A stretch of 62,500 nucleotides of DNA from contig DATCLS010000024.1 of NCBI GenBank assembly GCA_036563805.1, positions 1-62,500 of the forward strand, in the 5' to 3' direction. The notes beneath the pieces were generated by a model, which saw only the letters and a program-made list of their open reading frames with translations, did not search any database and was not told where the DNA came from. The position numbers and the translations under genes were made by a program. Positions 1 through 7,779 of this stretch are shown piece by piece. The DNA is from DATCLS01 sp036563805 (GTDB lineage: Bacteria > Actinomycetota > Acidimicrobiia > Acidimicrobiales > VFJN01). Numbering within the stretch: position 1 is the first letter of the stretch; the number at the start of each line of letters is the position of its first letter.

Positions 1-390
1 GGTGGAGCTGGGGGGAATCGAACCCCCGTCCGCCGAGCGGTCGTCGTTCGCGCTACGACCATTCCCGAGTCTGCGGCTTCACGGCTGCCGCACCGCCGGG
101 TCGGTTGGCCCCGCATCGGGGGCCGCCGCCGGGGCTTTCCCCGGAGTCAGCGGTCTTTCCCGCCGCCAGCGGTCTTTCCCGCCGTCAACCACCGCTTCTG
201 TTGCCGGGCTGCGGTGGTCAGGCCCCGCGTGCCCTTACGGGTCGCGATACCGCTCGTTCACCACCTGGATCAGGCGGCGAGAGCGAACTGCTCATCGTTG
301 GCAGTTGTTGTGGTGCCCCGTTTTAGGAGTCTGAGCAACTCCGGTCGCACGAGCCGACTTCCGGTCTCGACGTCGAAACCGATCAGCCCC
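1..390 (-). ncRNA. ssrA: tmRNA (transfer-messenger RNA), 3' terminal base just outside window
   Basis: Rescues stalled ribosomes by acting first as tRNA-Ala and then as a short mRNA that adds a degradation tag. Read on the minus strand, the 5' end GGGGCTGATCGG (390 downward) pairs with the 3' end CAGCTCC near base 1, and a T-arm GGGTTCGATTCCCC-like element lies at about 12-30. The tag frame at 302-270 reads ANDEQFALAA followed by TGA, a classical tag ending in ALAA. Discriminator and CCA are cut by the window edge by one base. Its protein partner smpB lies about 2.2 kb away on the same strand. Identification is secure; the exact ends are inferred from pairing. Confidence 0.95.
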
Positions 391-408
391 TTGTCAAGCA
401 GCTCGCCA

Positions 409-414
409 AGTGTA
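409..414 (-). promoter_or_regulatory. possible -10 element of ssrA
   Basis: The minus strand reads TACACT about 19 bases upstream of the mature tmRNA 5' end. This would give a short 5' leader removed by processing. No convincing -35 box is visible, so the call is weak. Confidence 0.3.
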
Positions 415-540
415 CCGGCGGCCCCGCCCGGCGCCTCCCGCAGTCTTCCCGACGACCTTCCCGGCGACGCGGTCACGAAGCGCCCCCGACGGGCCCCCGG
501 ATTCGCCCCCCGCCTCCGCCCGCTGCGAGGCTGCCACCCC

Positions 541-1830
541 ATGTCCGAGACACGAGCAGGGACCGCCACCGACACGGGCGCGACCCGCTCGCCCTGGGGA
601 GACCGGGTGGCCGCCGAGCTGGACGCCATCCGGTCGGCGGGCCGGTGGCGCCAGCCCCGCGACCTGGCCACGTCGGGCGCCATGACCGGATCGGTCGGCA
701 CCGCCGCCGGCCCGCGGGACGTCGTGTCGTTCGCGTCCAACGACTACCTGGGCCTCACCCACCACCCGGCGGTGGCGGCCGCCGCCCACGCCGCCCTCGA
801 CCGGTGGGGGGCCGGCACCGGCGCCTCGCGCCTGGTCGTCGGGTCCCGGCCCCTCCACACGGAGCTCGAGGCCGAGCTGGCGGATTGGAAGGGCGCCGAC
901 GACGCCGTCCTGTTCCCGACCGGCTACGCCGCCAACCTGGGCCTGCTGACGACGCTGGGCGGGCCGGACGTCACGATCCTGTCCGACGAGCTCAACCACG
1001 CCTCGATCGTGGACGGCAGCCGGCTGGCCCGGGCCGACGTCCGCATCTTCCGGCACGGCGACCTCGACCACCTCCGGGACCTGCTGACCGACGTCGCGGG
1101 CGCGGCCCTGGTGGTCACCGACAGCGCCTTCTCGATGGACGGCGACGTGGCCGACCTCCCGGCGCTGCTGGAGCTGTGCGCCGCGTCCGGGGCGCTGCTG
1201 GTGCTCGACGAGGCCCACGCGGTGCTCGGGCCGGAGCTGCCGGCCGGGGCGGCGCGGCCGGCCGGCACGGACGACGTGCCGGTCCTGCGGATGGGCACGC
1301 TGTCCAAGGCGCTCGGCTCGCTCGGCGGGTTCGTGGCCGGGCCCCGGCCGTTCGTCGACCTGCTCCGCAACCGCGCTCGGACGTTCATCTTCACCACCGC
1401 CCCCACCCCGGCCGACACGGCCGCCGCCCTGGCCGCGTTGCGGATCGTCCGGTCGGCCGAGGGGGCGGCGCTCGTGGCCCGCCTGCGCCGGAACGTCGAC
1501 CGGCTGCGGCCCGGCCACCCGACGCCTATCGTGCCCGTGGTGCTGGGAGACGAGGCCGCCGCGCTGGCCGGGGCCGAGCGCCTGCTCGAGCGGGGGCTGC
1601 TGGTGCCGGCGATCCGGCCGCCGACCGTGCCCGTCGGCACGTCCCGCCTTCGGGTCGCCCTGTCGGCCGCCCACACCGACGAGCAGGTCGACCGCCTCCT
1701 CGGCGCCCTGGCCGAGCTGCCGGGCCCCGACGGGCTGCCGGGCCCCGACGGGGCCGCTCCGGCCGCCACCGGGACGACGGCTGCCGCGGGGACGGGCACG
1801 GAGACTGCGGGCGGTGAGCACGCGCCCTGA
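541..1830 (+). CDS. bioF: 8-amino-7-oxononanoate synthase
   Basis: PLP-dependent condensation of pimeloyl thioester with L-alanine, an early cytosolic step of biotin synthesis. The 429-residue protein shows SFASNDYLGL near residue 63, the DEAHAVLG strand near 223-230 whose Asp and His contact PLP, and the Schiff-base lysine in LSKALGSLGG (about Lys256). The ATG at 541 is chosen because an upstream in-frame extension would be low-complexity and run into tmRNA. The N-terminal 20 residues are unconserved-looking and the C-terminus has a Gly/Pro/Ala-rich tail containing a duplicated GPDGLPGPDG segment. It overlaps bioD by 17 bases, so the two are co-translated. Only these two biotin genes are here; bioA and bioB must be elsewhere if the pathway is complete. 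Confidence 0.93.
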   Translation: MSETRAGTATDTGATRSPWGDRVAAELDAIRSAGRWRQPRDLATSGAMTGSVGTAAGPRDVVSFASNDYLGLTHHPAVAAAAHAALDRWGAGTGASRLVVGSRPLHTELEAELADWKGADDAVLFPTGYAANLGLLTTLGGPDVTILSDELNHASIVDGSRLARADVRIFRHGDLDHLRDLLTDVAGAALVVTDSAFSMDGDVADLPALLELCAASGALLVLDEAHAVLGPELPAGAARPAGTDDVPVLRMGTLSKALGSLGGFVAGPRPFVDLLRNRARTFIFTTAPTPADTAAALAALRIVRSAEGAALVARLRRNVDRLRPGHPTPIVPVVLGDEAAALAGAERLLERGLLVPAIRPPTVPVGTSRLRVALSAAHTDEQVDRLLGALAELPGPDGLPGPDGAAPAATGTTAAAGTGTETAGGEHAP

Positions 1831-2464
1831 GCGCCTCGTGCTCGTGGCCGGGACCGGCACCGAGGTCGGCAAGACCTGGGTGGCCTGCCAGCTCGCCCGG
1901 GCGTTGACCGCCCGGGGGCTGATCGTGGCGGCCCGCAAGCCGGTCCAGTCGTACGGGACGGCCGGGGCCGTCGGCGCCACCGACGCCGAGCTGCTGGCCG
2001 ACGCCACCGGCGACCGGGCCAGCGTCGTGTGCCCGCCCCACCGCTGGTACCCGGTGGCGCTGGCGCCGCCCATGGCGGCCGCTGTGCTGGGCCGCCCGCC
2101 GTTCACCGTCGCCGACCTGGTGGCCGAGCTGAGCTGGCCGGCCGTGGCCGGCGTGGGCCTGGTCGAGTCGGTGGGCGGGGTCCGCTCGCCGCTGGCCGCC
2201 GACGGCGACACGGTGACGCTGGCCGAGGCCCTGACCCCCGACCGGGTGGTCCTCGTGGCCGACGCCGGGCTGGGCACGATCAACGCCGTGCGGCTGTCGG
2301 TCGGCGCCCTCACCCGCTGGCCGGTCACGGTGATGCTCAACCGCTACGACCCGACCGTCGACCTCCACCGCCTCAACTGGGAGTGGCTGGTGGGGCGGGA
2401 CGGGTTCGACGTGGTCGTGCACCCCGCCGAGCTCGTCGCCCCGATCGTCGGCTGGCCGACCTGA
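1814..2464 (+). CDS. bioD: ATP-dependent dethiobiotin synthetase
   Basis: Carboxylates 7,8-diaminononanoate to dethiobiotin using ATP. The 216-residue protein begins with the family P-loop GTGTEVGKT at residues 13-21 and carries KPVQSYG near residue 41 and VESVGGVRSPL near residue 118, matching BioD switch segments. Start is GTG inside the bioF end, a normal coupled arrangement. The stop codon coincides with the first base of a 19-bp tandem repeat. Length is near the family norm. Confidence 0.92.
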   Translation: MSTRPERLVLVAGTGTEVGKTWVACQLARALTARGLIVAARKPVQSYGTAGAVGATDAELLADATGDRASVVCPPHRWYPVALAPPMAAAVLGRPPFTVADLVAELSWPAVAGVGLVESVGGVRSPLAADGDTVTLAEALTPDRVVLVADAGLGTINAVRLSVGALTRWPVTVMLNRYDPTVDLHRLNWEWLVGRDGFDVVVHPAELVAPIVGWPT

Positions 2465-2518
2465 GCCGCCCGAGACGACCTGAGCCGCCCGAGACGACCC
2501 GAACCGCCCGAGACGACC
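2462..2518 (+). repeat. three tandem copies of a 19-bp unit after bioD
   Basis: The unit TGAGCCGCCCGAGACGACC is present at 2462-2480 and 2481-2499 exactly, and at 2500-2518 with two changes at its start. The first copy includes the bioD stop codon. A degenerate remnant follows to about 2545. The unit is not a multiple of three, and the repeat lies between convergent bioD and smpB. Confidence 0.85.
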
Positions 2519-2582
2519 TGAGACACAGCCCCGACGACCCGAGCCGGCGCCCGACCGAGCCGCCGCCGGCCCGCCGCCAGCT

Positions 2583-3077
2583 CTAGTCCCCGCGCCCGGC
2601 CCGGGCGATGGCCCGGGCAGCCTCGCGCTCGGCGTCGCGCCGGGCCAGCAGCTCGCGCTTGTCGTAGGTCCTGCGCCCCCGGGCCAGCGCCAGCTCGACC
2701 TTGGCCAGCCCGTTCTTGAAGTAGAGCGACAGCGGCACCAGCGCCAGCCGCTGCTCATCGACCCGCGCCCGGAGGTGCTCGATCTCGGCCGCGTGCAGCA
2801 GCAGCTTGCGGGGCCGCTCGGGCTCGTGGCCCGAGTGGGCCTGGGCGTGGTCGTAGGGGGCGATGTGCATGCCGAGCAGCCAGGCCTCGCCGTTCTCGAT
2901 GCGGGCGTAGGCCTCGCCGATCTGGACCTGGGACGCCCGCAGCGACTTCACCTCGCTGCCGCGCAGCACGAGGCCGGCCTCGACGGTCTCGAGGATCTCG
3001 TAGTTGCGCCGCGCCTTGCGGTTGGCGGCGATGAGCTTGGTGCCCGAGTGCTTGGAGCCGGACGACGAGCGTGCCAT
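2583..3077 (-). CDS. smpB: SsrA-binding protein SmpB
   Basis: Small basic RNA-binding protein that delivers tmRNA to stalled ribosomes. The 164-residue product has the family core: IAANRKARRNYEILETVEAG near residues 17-36, LRGSEVKSLR near 38-47 and the lysine/arginine-rich C-terminal tail after RRTYDKRELL that folds in the decoding site. Start ATG at 3077 is at the normal position, with a run of Ser/Lys before the conserved core. It is separated from ssrA by the biotin genes but shares its strand. Confidence 0.96.
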   Translation of the reverse strand: MARSSSGSKHSGTKLIAANRKARRNYEILETVEAGLVLRGSEVKSLRASQVQIGEAYARIENGEAWLLGMHIAPYDHAQAHSGHEPERPRKLLLHAAEIEHLRARVDEQRLALVPLSLYFKNGLAKVELALARGRRTYDKRELLARRDAEREAARAIARAGRGD

Positions 3078-3125
3078 AGGGGGACCAGCAGGCTACTGGC
3101 CCGAGCCCCGGTAGCCTCCGCCCCC

Positions 3126-3533
3126 GTGCTGCAGCTCACCCGCGCCCTGTGGCTGGAGATGGTCGCCCACGCCTACGACGGCCTCCCGGACGAGGCCTGC
3201 GGGCTCTTGGTGGGCGATCTGGCCACCGGGTCGGTCGCCGCCTTCCACCCGTGCCGCAACGCGGCGCGCTCGAGCCGGATCTACGAGATCGACGGCCGCG
3301 ACTACCTGCGGGTCGACCGGGCGGCCGAGGCTGAGGGCCTCGACATCGTCGGCGTGATGCACAGCCACACCCACACCGAGGCCTACCCGTCGCCCACCGA
3401 CGTGCGCCAGGCCGTCGACCCCGACTGGCACTACGTGATCGTGTCGCTCAAGCGGCCCGAGCCGGCCCTGCGGTCGTTCCGCATCGCGGATGGCACGTCC
3501 CAGGAGGAGGCGGTCAGCCTGACCCCCCGATAG
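3126..3533 (+). CDS. JAMM/MPN (M67) zinc metallopeptidase, Mec-like
   Basis: A 135-residue stand-alone JAMM domain. The complete metal motif is visible: Glu23 in DEACGLL, then His79-Ser80-His81, Ser89 and Asp92. The Mycobacterium counterpart Mec removes cysteine from the carrier CysO after CysM has loaded it; location directly before cysM supports the same role. GTG at 3126 is chosen because it begins immediately before the conserved LTRALWLEM helix; the longer upstream frame overlaps smpB antisense and is implausible. It is 59 bases from the chosen cysM start. No carrier protein gene lies between them, unlike in mycobacteria. Confidence 0.87.
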   Translation: MLQLTRALWLEMVAHAYDGLPDEACGLLVGDLATGSVAAFHPCRNAARSSRIYEIDGRDYLRVDRAAEAEGLDIVGVMHSHTHTEAYPSPTDVRQAVDPDWHYVIVSLKRPEPALRSFRIADGTSQEEAVSLTPR

Positions 3534-3592
3534 CATTGTCGATCGAACCGGTCGGATTTCGACGACCTCGCACCCGACCCCCCCGAGAGGCC

Positions 3593-4540
3593 ATGCCCGT
3601 CTTCTCCTCCGTCCTCGATCTCATCGGCAACACGCCGCTGGTCGACGCCAGCCGGCTGAGCCCGAACGAGAACGTCCGCATCCTGGTGAAGCTGGAGGGG
3701 CAGAACCCCGCCGGCTCGGTGAAGGACCGCATCGCGCTGCGGATGGTCCAGGAGGCCGAGGCCGACGGCACGCTGGCCCCGGGGCGCACGATCATCGAGC
3801 CGTCCTCGGGCAACACCGGCATCGCGCTGGCGCTCATCGCCCGCATCCGGGGCTACCCGATCAAGATCGTGATGCCCGAGAACGTGTCGGTCGAGCGCCG
3901 CCAGGCGCTCGAGGTGTGGGGCGCCGAGATCATCCTGAGCCCGGGGGCCGAGGGGTCGAACGGCGCCGTCCGCCGGGCGCAGAAGCTGGCCGACGAGCAC
4001 CCCGAGTGGGTGTTCCTCTACCAGTACGGCAACGAGGCCAACCCCCGGGCCCACTACGAGGGCACCGGCCCCGAGATCTGGCGCGACTGCCCGGAGATCA
4101 CCCACTTCGTGGCCGGCCTGGGCACCAGCGGCACGCTCATGGGCGTCGGCCGTTACCTCAAGGAGCAGAACCCCGACATCAAGGTCGTGGCCATCGAGCC
4201 CCCGCTGGGCGAGAAGGTCGAGGGCCTGCGCAACCTCGACGAGGGCTACATCCCGCCCGTGTACGACAAATGGGGTGGCCCCGATCTGCTCGACCGCAAG
4301 CGCATCGTGCGGCCCCGCGAGTCGATCGAGTGGACGCGGCGGCTGGCCGAGCTCGGCATCTTCTCCGGCATCTCGGGCGGTGCCGCAGTGGCCGGGGCGG
4401 TGAAGGTGGCCTCCGAGGTCGAGTCGGGCACCGTGGTGGCCATCCTGGCCGACGGCGGTTGGAAGTACCTGTCCACCCAGGCCTGGACCGGCGACATCGA
4501 CGAGGTGACGGCCAAGGCCGAGCGCCTCATCGTGTTCTAG
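3593..4540 (+). CDS. cysM: PLP-dependent cysteine synthase, CysM-like
   Basis: Beta-substitution enzyme that makes cysteine, 315 residues. The PLP lysine is Lys44 in GSVKDR, preceded by LIGNTPL at 10-16; the substrate loop SSGNTGIAL and phosphate-binding GLGTSGTLMG are present, as is the C-terminal SGGAAVAGA. ATG at 3593 has GAGAGG at a good distance and starts right at the conserved region; an in-frame upstream ATG at 3536 would add 19 unconserved residues. Adjacent JAMM peptidase suggests the sulfide-carrier-dependent CysM branch rather than CysK, but substrate (O-phosphoserine or O-acetylserine) cannot be settled from sequence reading alone. Confidence 0.9.
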   Translation: MPVFSSVLDLIGNTPLVDASRLSPNENVRILVKLEGQNPAGSVKDRIALRMVQEAEADGTLAPGRTIIEPSSGNTGIALALIARIRGYPIKIVMPENVSVERRQALEVWGAEIILSPGAEGSNGAVRRAQKLADEHPEWVFLYQYGNEANPRAHYEGTGPEIWRDCPEITHFVAGLGTSGTLMGVGRYLKEQNPDIKVVAIEPPLGEKVEGLRNLDEGYIPPVYDKWGGPDLLDRKRIVRPRESIEWTRRLAELGIFSGISGGAAVAGAVKVASEVESGTVVAILADGGWKYLSTQAWTGDIDEVTAKAERLIVF

Positions 4541-4583
4541 GGCCGGTCGCGCAGGTCGACGTGAGGCTCGGCGTGGGGGGCGC

Positions 4584-5480
4584 GTGAAGGTCCGCATCGG
4601 CGTCGGGCTGGGGACGGGCACGCTGGTCGCCGACGCCGAGCGCTTCCTGCCGTTCCTCGACGCCCTGGAGCGGCGGGGCTTCGACTCGCTGTGGCTGTCC
4701 GAGCGGCTGACCGGGCCGGCGCCGGACCCGCTGGTGGCGCTGGCCGTGGCGGCCGGCCGCACCCGCCGGCTCAAGCTCGGCACCAGCGTGCTGGTCGTGC
4801 CCGGCCGCAACCCGGTCGTGCTGGCCAAGGAGCTGGCCAGCCTCGACCGCCTGTCGGCCGGGCGGCTGCTGCCGGCCGTGGGCATCGGGGCGCCGGTCCC
4901 GGCCGAGCACCGGGCGTTCGGGGTCGACCGGCGGGAGAGGGCGGCGCTGTTCGACGAGGCGCTCGGGCTGATCCGCCGGCTGTGGACCGAGGACGACGTC
5001 CACCACGACGGCGCCCACTACCGGGTCGAGGGCGTGACGCTGCGCCCCCGGCCGGTGCAGGACCCGATCGACGTGTGGCTGGGCGGCAGCTCGCCGTCCG
5101 AGCTGCGCCGGACCGGGCGGCTGGGCGACGGGTGGCTGCCGTCGTTCACGGTGCCCGACGAGGTGGCGGCCGGGTGGCGGACGATCACCGCCGTGGCCGC
5201 CGAGCACGGCCGGGCGATCGACCCCGAGCACCTGGGCGTTCTCATTCCGTATGCCCGGACGGCCGTGCCCGACGCCGTCGGGCGGACGCTGGCGGCCCGG
5301 CGGCCCGACCTCGCCGTGGCCGACGTCGTGCCGGTCGGCGTCCCCGCCCTGCGGGACCGGATCGAGGCGTTCCTCGCGGTGGGGGCGTCCAAGTTCGTGG
5401 TCGTGCCCGTGCAGGAGCCCGCCGACTGGGAGGCCGAGCTCGACGAGCTGGCCGCCGTCGTCCTGCCCCTGGAGACCTGA
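4584..5480 (+). CDS. LLM-class (luciferase-like) F420/FMN-dependent oxidoreductase
   Basis: TIM-barrel flavin/F420 enzyme of 298 residues. Recognisable segments are FDSLWLSERL near residue 34, LKLGTSVLVVPGRNPVVLAKELASLD near 62-88 and LGGSSPSELRRTGRLGDGWLPS near 166-186, all characteristic of the luciferase-like monooxygenase family. The GTG start at 4584 is followed directly by the first beta strand. Substrate is unknown. It lies between cysM and the ferritin-like gene on the same strand, 43 bases after cysM, and may be co-transcribed with cysM. Confidence 0.85.
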   Translation: MKVRIGVGLGTGTLVADAERFLPFLDALERRGFDSLWLSERLTGPAPDPLVALAVAAGRTRRLKLGTSVLVVPGRNPVVLAKELASLDRLSAGRLLPAVGIGAPVPAEHRAFGVDRRERAALFDEALGLIRRLWTEDDVHHDGAHYRVEGVTLRPRPVQDPIDVWLGGSSPSELRRTGRLGDGWLPSFTVPDEVAAGWRTITAVAAEHGRAIDPEHLGVLIPYARTAVPDAVGRTLAARRPDLAVADVVPVGVPALRDRIEAFLAVGASKFVVVPVQEPADWEAELDELAAVVLPLET

Positions 5481-5567
5481 CCCTCGAGCGTGACCGGCGG
5501 CCGCGGCGCCGGCGCCGTGAGCCGGGGCGCGACGTCGGGCACGGACCCTGGCCAGCCGGCGGGGAAT

Positions 5568-5584
5568 TTGCATAGACTCTGCAA
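5568..5584 (+). promoter_or_regulatory. inverted repeat overlapping a -10-like hexamer
   Basis: TTGCA (5568-5572) and TGCAA (5580-5584) form an inverted repeat whose centre holds TAGACT (5573-5578), a plausible -10 box. The ferritin-like gene starts 34 bases downstream. No clear -35 hexamer is seen, so repressor or activator control is a guess. Confidence 0.35.
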
Positions 5585-5618
5585 GAACCTGTCGGGACTC
5601 GGGACGGGAGGGGCCAAC

Positions 5619-6737
5619 ATGACCGTCGACACCGACCAGGTCGACTACACCGAGCAGGAGCTGCTCGCCTCGGCCGACTACGCCGAGCCGCTGGTGGTGC
5701 GGGGTGTCCGCTGCCACGGGGGGTTCGACGACACCGGCACCTACGTGTCGCCGCGGACCCTCAACCGTCGCCCGGCCATCGCCGCCTGGCAGGCCTGGCA
5801 CCGGCGCGACTTCGGCACCGAGCTGCTCGACCTGCCGCTCGAGACCTGGCCCGAGCACTACCCGAACGTGGCCCAGGCCCGGTTCCTGATCGAATCCGGC
5901 ATCCGCGAGCCGATCGTCGCCACGCTCACCCGCATCGGCACCGTCGAGGGCTTCGGCGGCCTGATCCGCCACTCGGCGGTGCCGCCGTGGTCGGAGGTGC
6001 TCGACGAGGACGTGTCGGGCACGGCGCTGGCCCACCTCGAGCGGGGCCTGTTCGAGGCGCACGCCCGCGACGAGACCGGCCACGAGGACGAGGCCGGCCA
6101 CAAGCACATGTGGTTCGCGGCCCGCGACATCGCCTTCGAGGACCCGGTGACCGAGGACGAGACCGCGCTCATGCTCGAGCGCATGGGCATCGTGCCGCCG
6201 GGCAGCGGCGGGCGGGTGGACGCAGCGGCGATCCGGGCGCAGGCGCTGGCCGCCCGGATCTGGCCCGACGACGTCGACTTCGACCTCGAGCTGCTGGTCA
6301 CCCGCATGACCCGGCTGGTGCTGATCGAGATCTCGGCGTTCCACACGTTCGCCTGGGCCGAGGAGCTGCTGGCCGACACCGACCTGGTGGCGGGCGACGG
6401 CGACGCCGCCCGCATCGTGTCCTACATCCGGACCGACGAGACGCCGCACGTCGACTACCTGCGCACGGCCCTGTCCGAGCTGCGCGACCGCACGATCGTG
6501 GGCTCGAGCGGCCGCCGCTACCCGGGTTCCGAGCTGGTGGGCCAGATGTGGGAGCGGGCGGTCGCCCAGTCGGTGGGCGCCAACCGCCAGCAGACGCTGG
6601 AGACGACCTGGCGCGAGGTGCGCCGGGCGATCGGTGACCGGCCGGGGGCGGCCGACCTGCTGGCCCGCTTCGACGAGCTGGGCTCGGCCCACCGCCGATC
6701 CGACGGCACCTGGGTCGACGCCCCGGCCGCGGCGTGA
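5619..6737 (+). CDS. uncharacterised ferritin-like (probable di-metal carboxylate) protein
   Basis: I do not recognise the family by name. The 372-residue product is mostly helical-looking and has two E-x-x-H motifs: Glu152-Thr-Gly-His155 in ARDETGHEDEAGHKH and Glu274-Thr-Pro-His277 in RTDETPHVDYL. Each is preceded by a helix with a further glutamate (VEGFGG and LIEISAF). That pattern is the signature of ferritin-like di-iron helical bundles. ATG at 5619 follows GGGAGGGG; the upstream GTG extension is low quality. No signal peptide or membrane segment is seen. Neighbours are unrelated housekeeping genes, so function (oxygenase, oxidase or metal storage) is open. Confidence 0.75.
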   Translation: MTVDTDQVDYTEQELLASADYAEPLVVRGVRCHGGFDDTGTYVSPRTLNRRPAIAAWQAWHRRDFGTELLDLPLETWPEHYPNVAQARFLIESGIREPIVATLTRIGTVEGFGGLIRHSAVPPWSEVLDEDVSGTALAHLERGLFEAHARDETGHEDEAGHKHMWFAARDIAFEDPVTEDETALMLERMGIVPPGSGGRVDAAAIRAQALAARIWPDDVDFDLELLVTRMTRLVLIEISAFHTFAWAEELLADTDLVAGDGDAARIVSYIRTDETPHVDYLRTALSELRDRTIVGSSGRRYPGSELVGQMWERAVAQSVGANRQQTLETTWREVRRAIGDRPGAADLLARFDELGSAHRRSDGTWVDAPAAA

Positions 6738-6767
6738 GCGCCGGGTCGGCGGGCGGGGTCGGCGCTG

Positions 6768-6787
6768 CGAGACGGGGCGGCGTCTCG
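6768..6787 (+). terminator. possible hairpin after ferritin-like gene
   Basis: CGAGACG (6768-6774), six-base loop, CGTCTCG (6781-6787), 30 bases after the stop codon at 6737 and before murI. Stem of 7 bp without a T tract, so termination is uncertain. Confidence 0.35.
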
Positions 6788-6858
6788 GCTGTGCTCGCCG
6801 GCGCCCTGGAGCCGGGGTGGCCGGGGGCGCGCCGGCGACGCCGTAGCCTTGCCCGACG

Positions 6859-7779
6859 ATGGACGACCGGCCGATCGGCATGTTCGACTCCGGGTTCGGG
6901 GGCTTGACCGTCGCCCGGGCCGTCATCGACCTGCTTCCGGCCGAGCACCTCGTCTACATCGGCGACACGGGCCGTTACCCCTACGGCCCCCGGCCGCTCG
7001 ACCAGGTGCGGCGGTTCGCCCACCAGATCACCCGCCACCTGGTCGACGACCACGGCGTGAAGCTGGTCGTCGTCGCCTGCAACACGGCGGCGGCCGCCGC
7101 CCCGCTCCACGATCTCGAGGCCACGTTCGGGGTCCCGGTGGTGGGGGTGATCGAGCCCGGCGCCCGGTCGCTGGTGGCCGCCACCCGGACGGGCCGGGTG
7201 GGCGTGATCGGCACGGTGGGCACGATCGCCTCGGGCGCCTACACCCGCACGGTCGCGGCCCTGGCCGCCGAGGCCGGCGTGTCGGTGGAGCTGACGTGCG
7301 CGGCGTGCCCGGGGTTCGTCGAGTTCGTGGAGAAGGGCGAGACCGACAGCGACCAGGTGCTGGTGCTGGCCGAGCGGCTGCTGGCGCCCGTGCGCGACGC
7401 CAAGGTCGACACGCTGCTGCTCGGCTGCACGCACTATCCGTTCCTGGCCCGGACCATCGCCGATGTCATGGGCCGCGACGTCGTGCTGGTGTCGTCAGCC
7501 GACGAGACGGCGTTCGAGGTGCGGCGCCTGCTCCTCGACACCGGCCTGGCCCGGCGGCCGGGCCCCGGCGACCCGCCGGCCCGCCGCCGGTGGCTGTCGT
7601 CCGGCGACGTGGGCTGGTTCCGCGACCTGGGCCGGCGCCTGCTCGGCCCCGAGCTGGCCGCCGCCGAGCCGGTCACCTGGGAGGGAGAGCCGGAGGGCGA
7701 ACCGGGCGGGGCGTCTGCGGAGGCCCCCGGTGCACCCGGGCAGGCGCCGGCAGCCGCTCCGGGCGAGGTGCCCGGGTGA
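6859..7779 (+). CDS. murI: glutamate racemase
   Basis: Makes D-glutamate for peptidoglycan. The 306-residue protein begins with IGMFDSGFGGLTV (substrate/Asp motif) and has both catalytic cysteines, Cys74 in VVACNTA and Cys190 in LLGCTHYPFL. The YIGDTGRYPYG segment is also typical. Beyond about residue 265 the chain is a Glu/Gly/Ala/Pro-rich tail of some 40 residues not expected in MurI. Its stop overlaps the GTG of the next gene, matching the murI-Rv1339 arrangement of mycobacteria. Confidence 0.94.
   Translation: MDDRPIGMFDSGFGGLTVARAVIDLLPAEHLVYIGDTGRYPYGPRPLDQVRRFAHQITRHLVDDHGVKLVVVACNTAAAAAPLHDLEATFGVPVVGVIEPGARSLVAATRTGRVGVIGTVGTIASGAYTRTVAALAAEAGVSVELTCAACPGFVEFVEKGETDSDQVLVLAERLLAPVRDAKVDTLLLGCTHYPFLARTIADVMGRDVVLVSSADETAFEVRRLLLDTGLARRPGPGDPPARRRWLSSGDVGWFRDLGRRLLGPELAAAEPVTWEGEPEGEPGGASAEAPGAPGQAPAAAPGEVPG

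Noticed and set aside
394..2340. Long open frame on the minus strand across bioF and bioD
   Set aside because: Arg/Gly/Pro-rich translation with no motif; it is the antisense shadow of bioF/bioD caused by high GC. Similar long shadows (for example 4527-6926, 45339-48329 and 60542-61996 on the minus strand) were dropped for the same reason.
2462..2545. CRISPR-like repeat
   Set aside because: Units are directly adjacent with no spacers, only three copies, and no cas genes are nearby.
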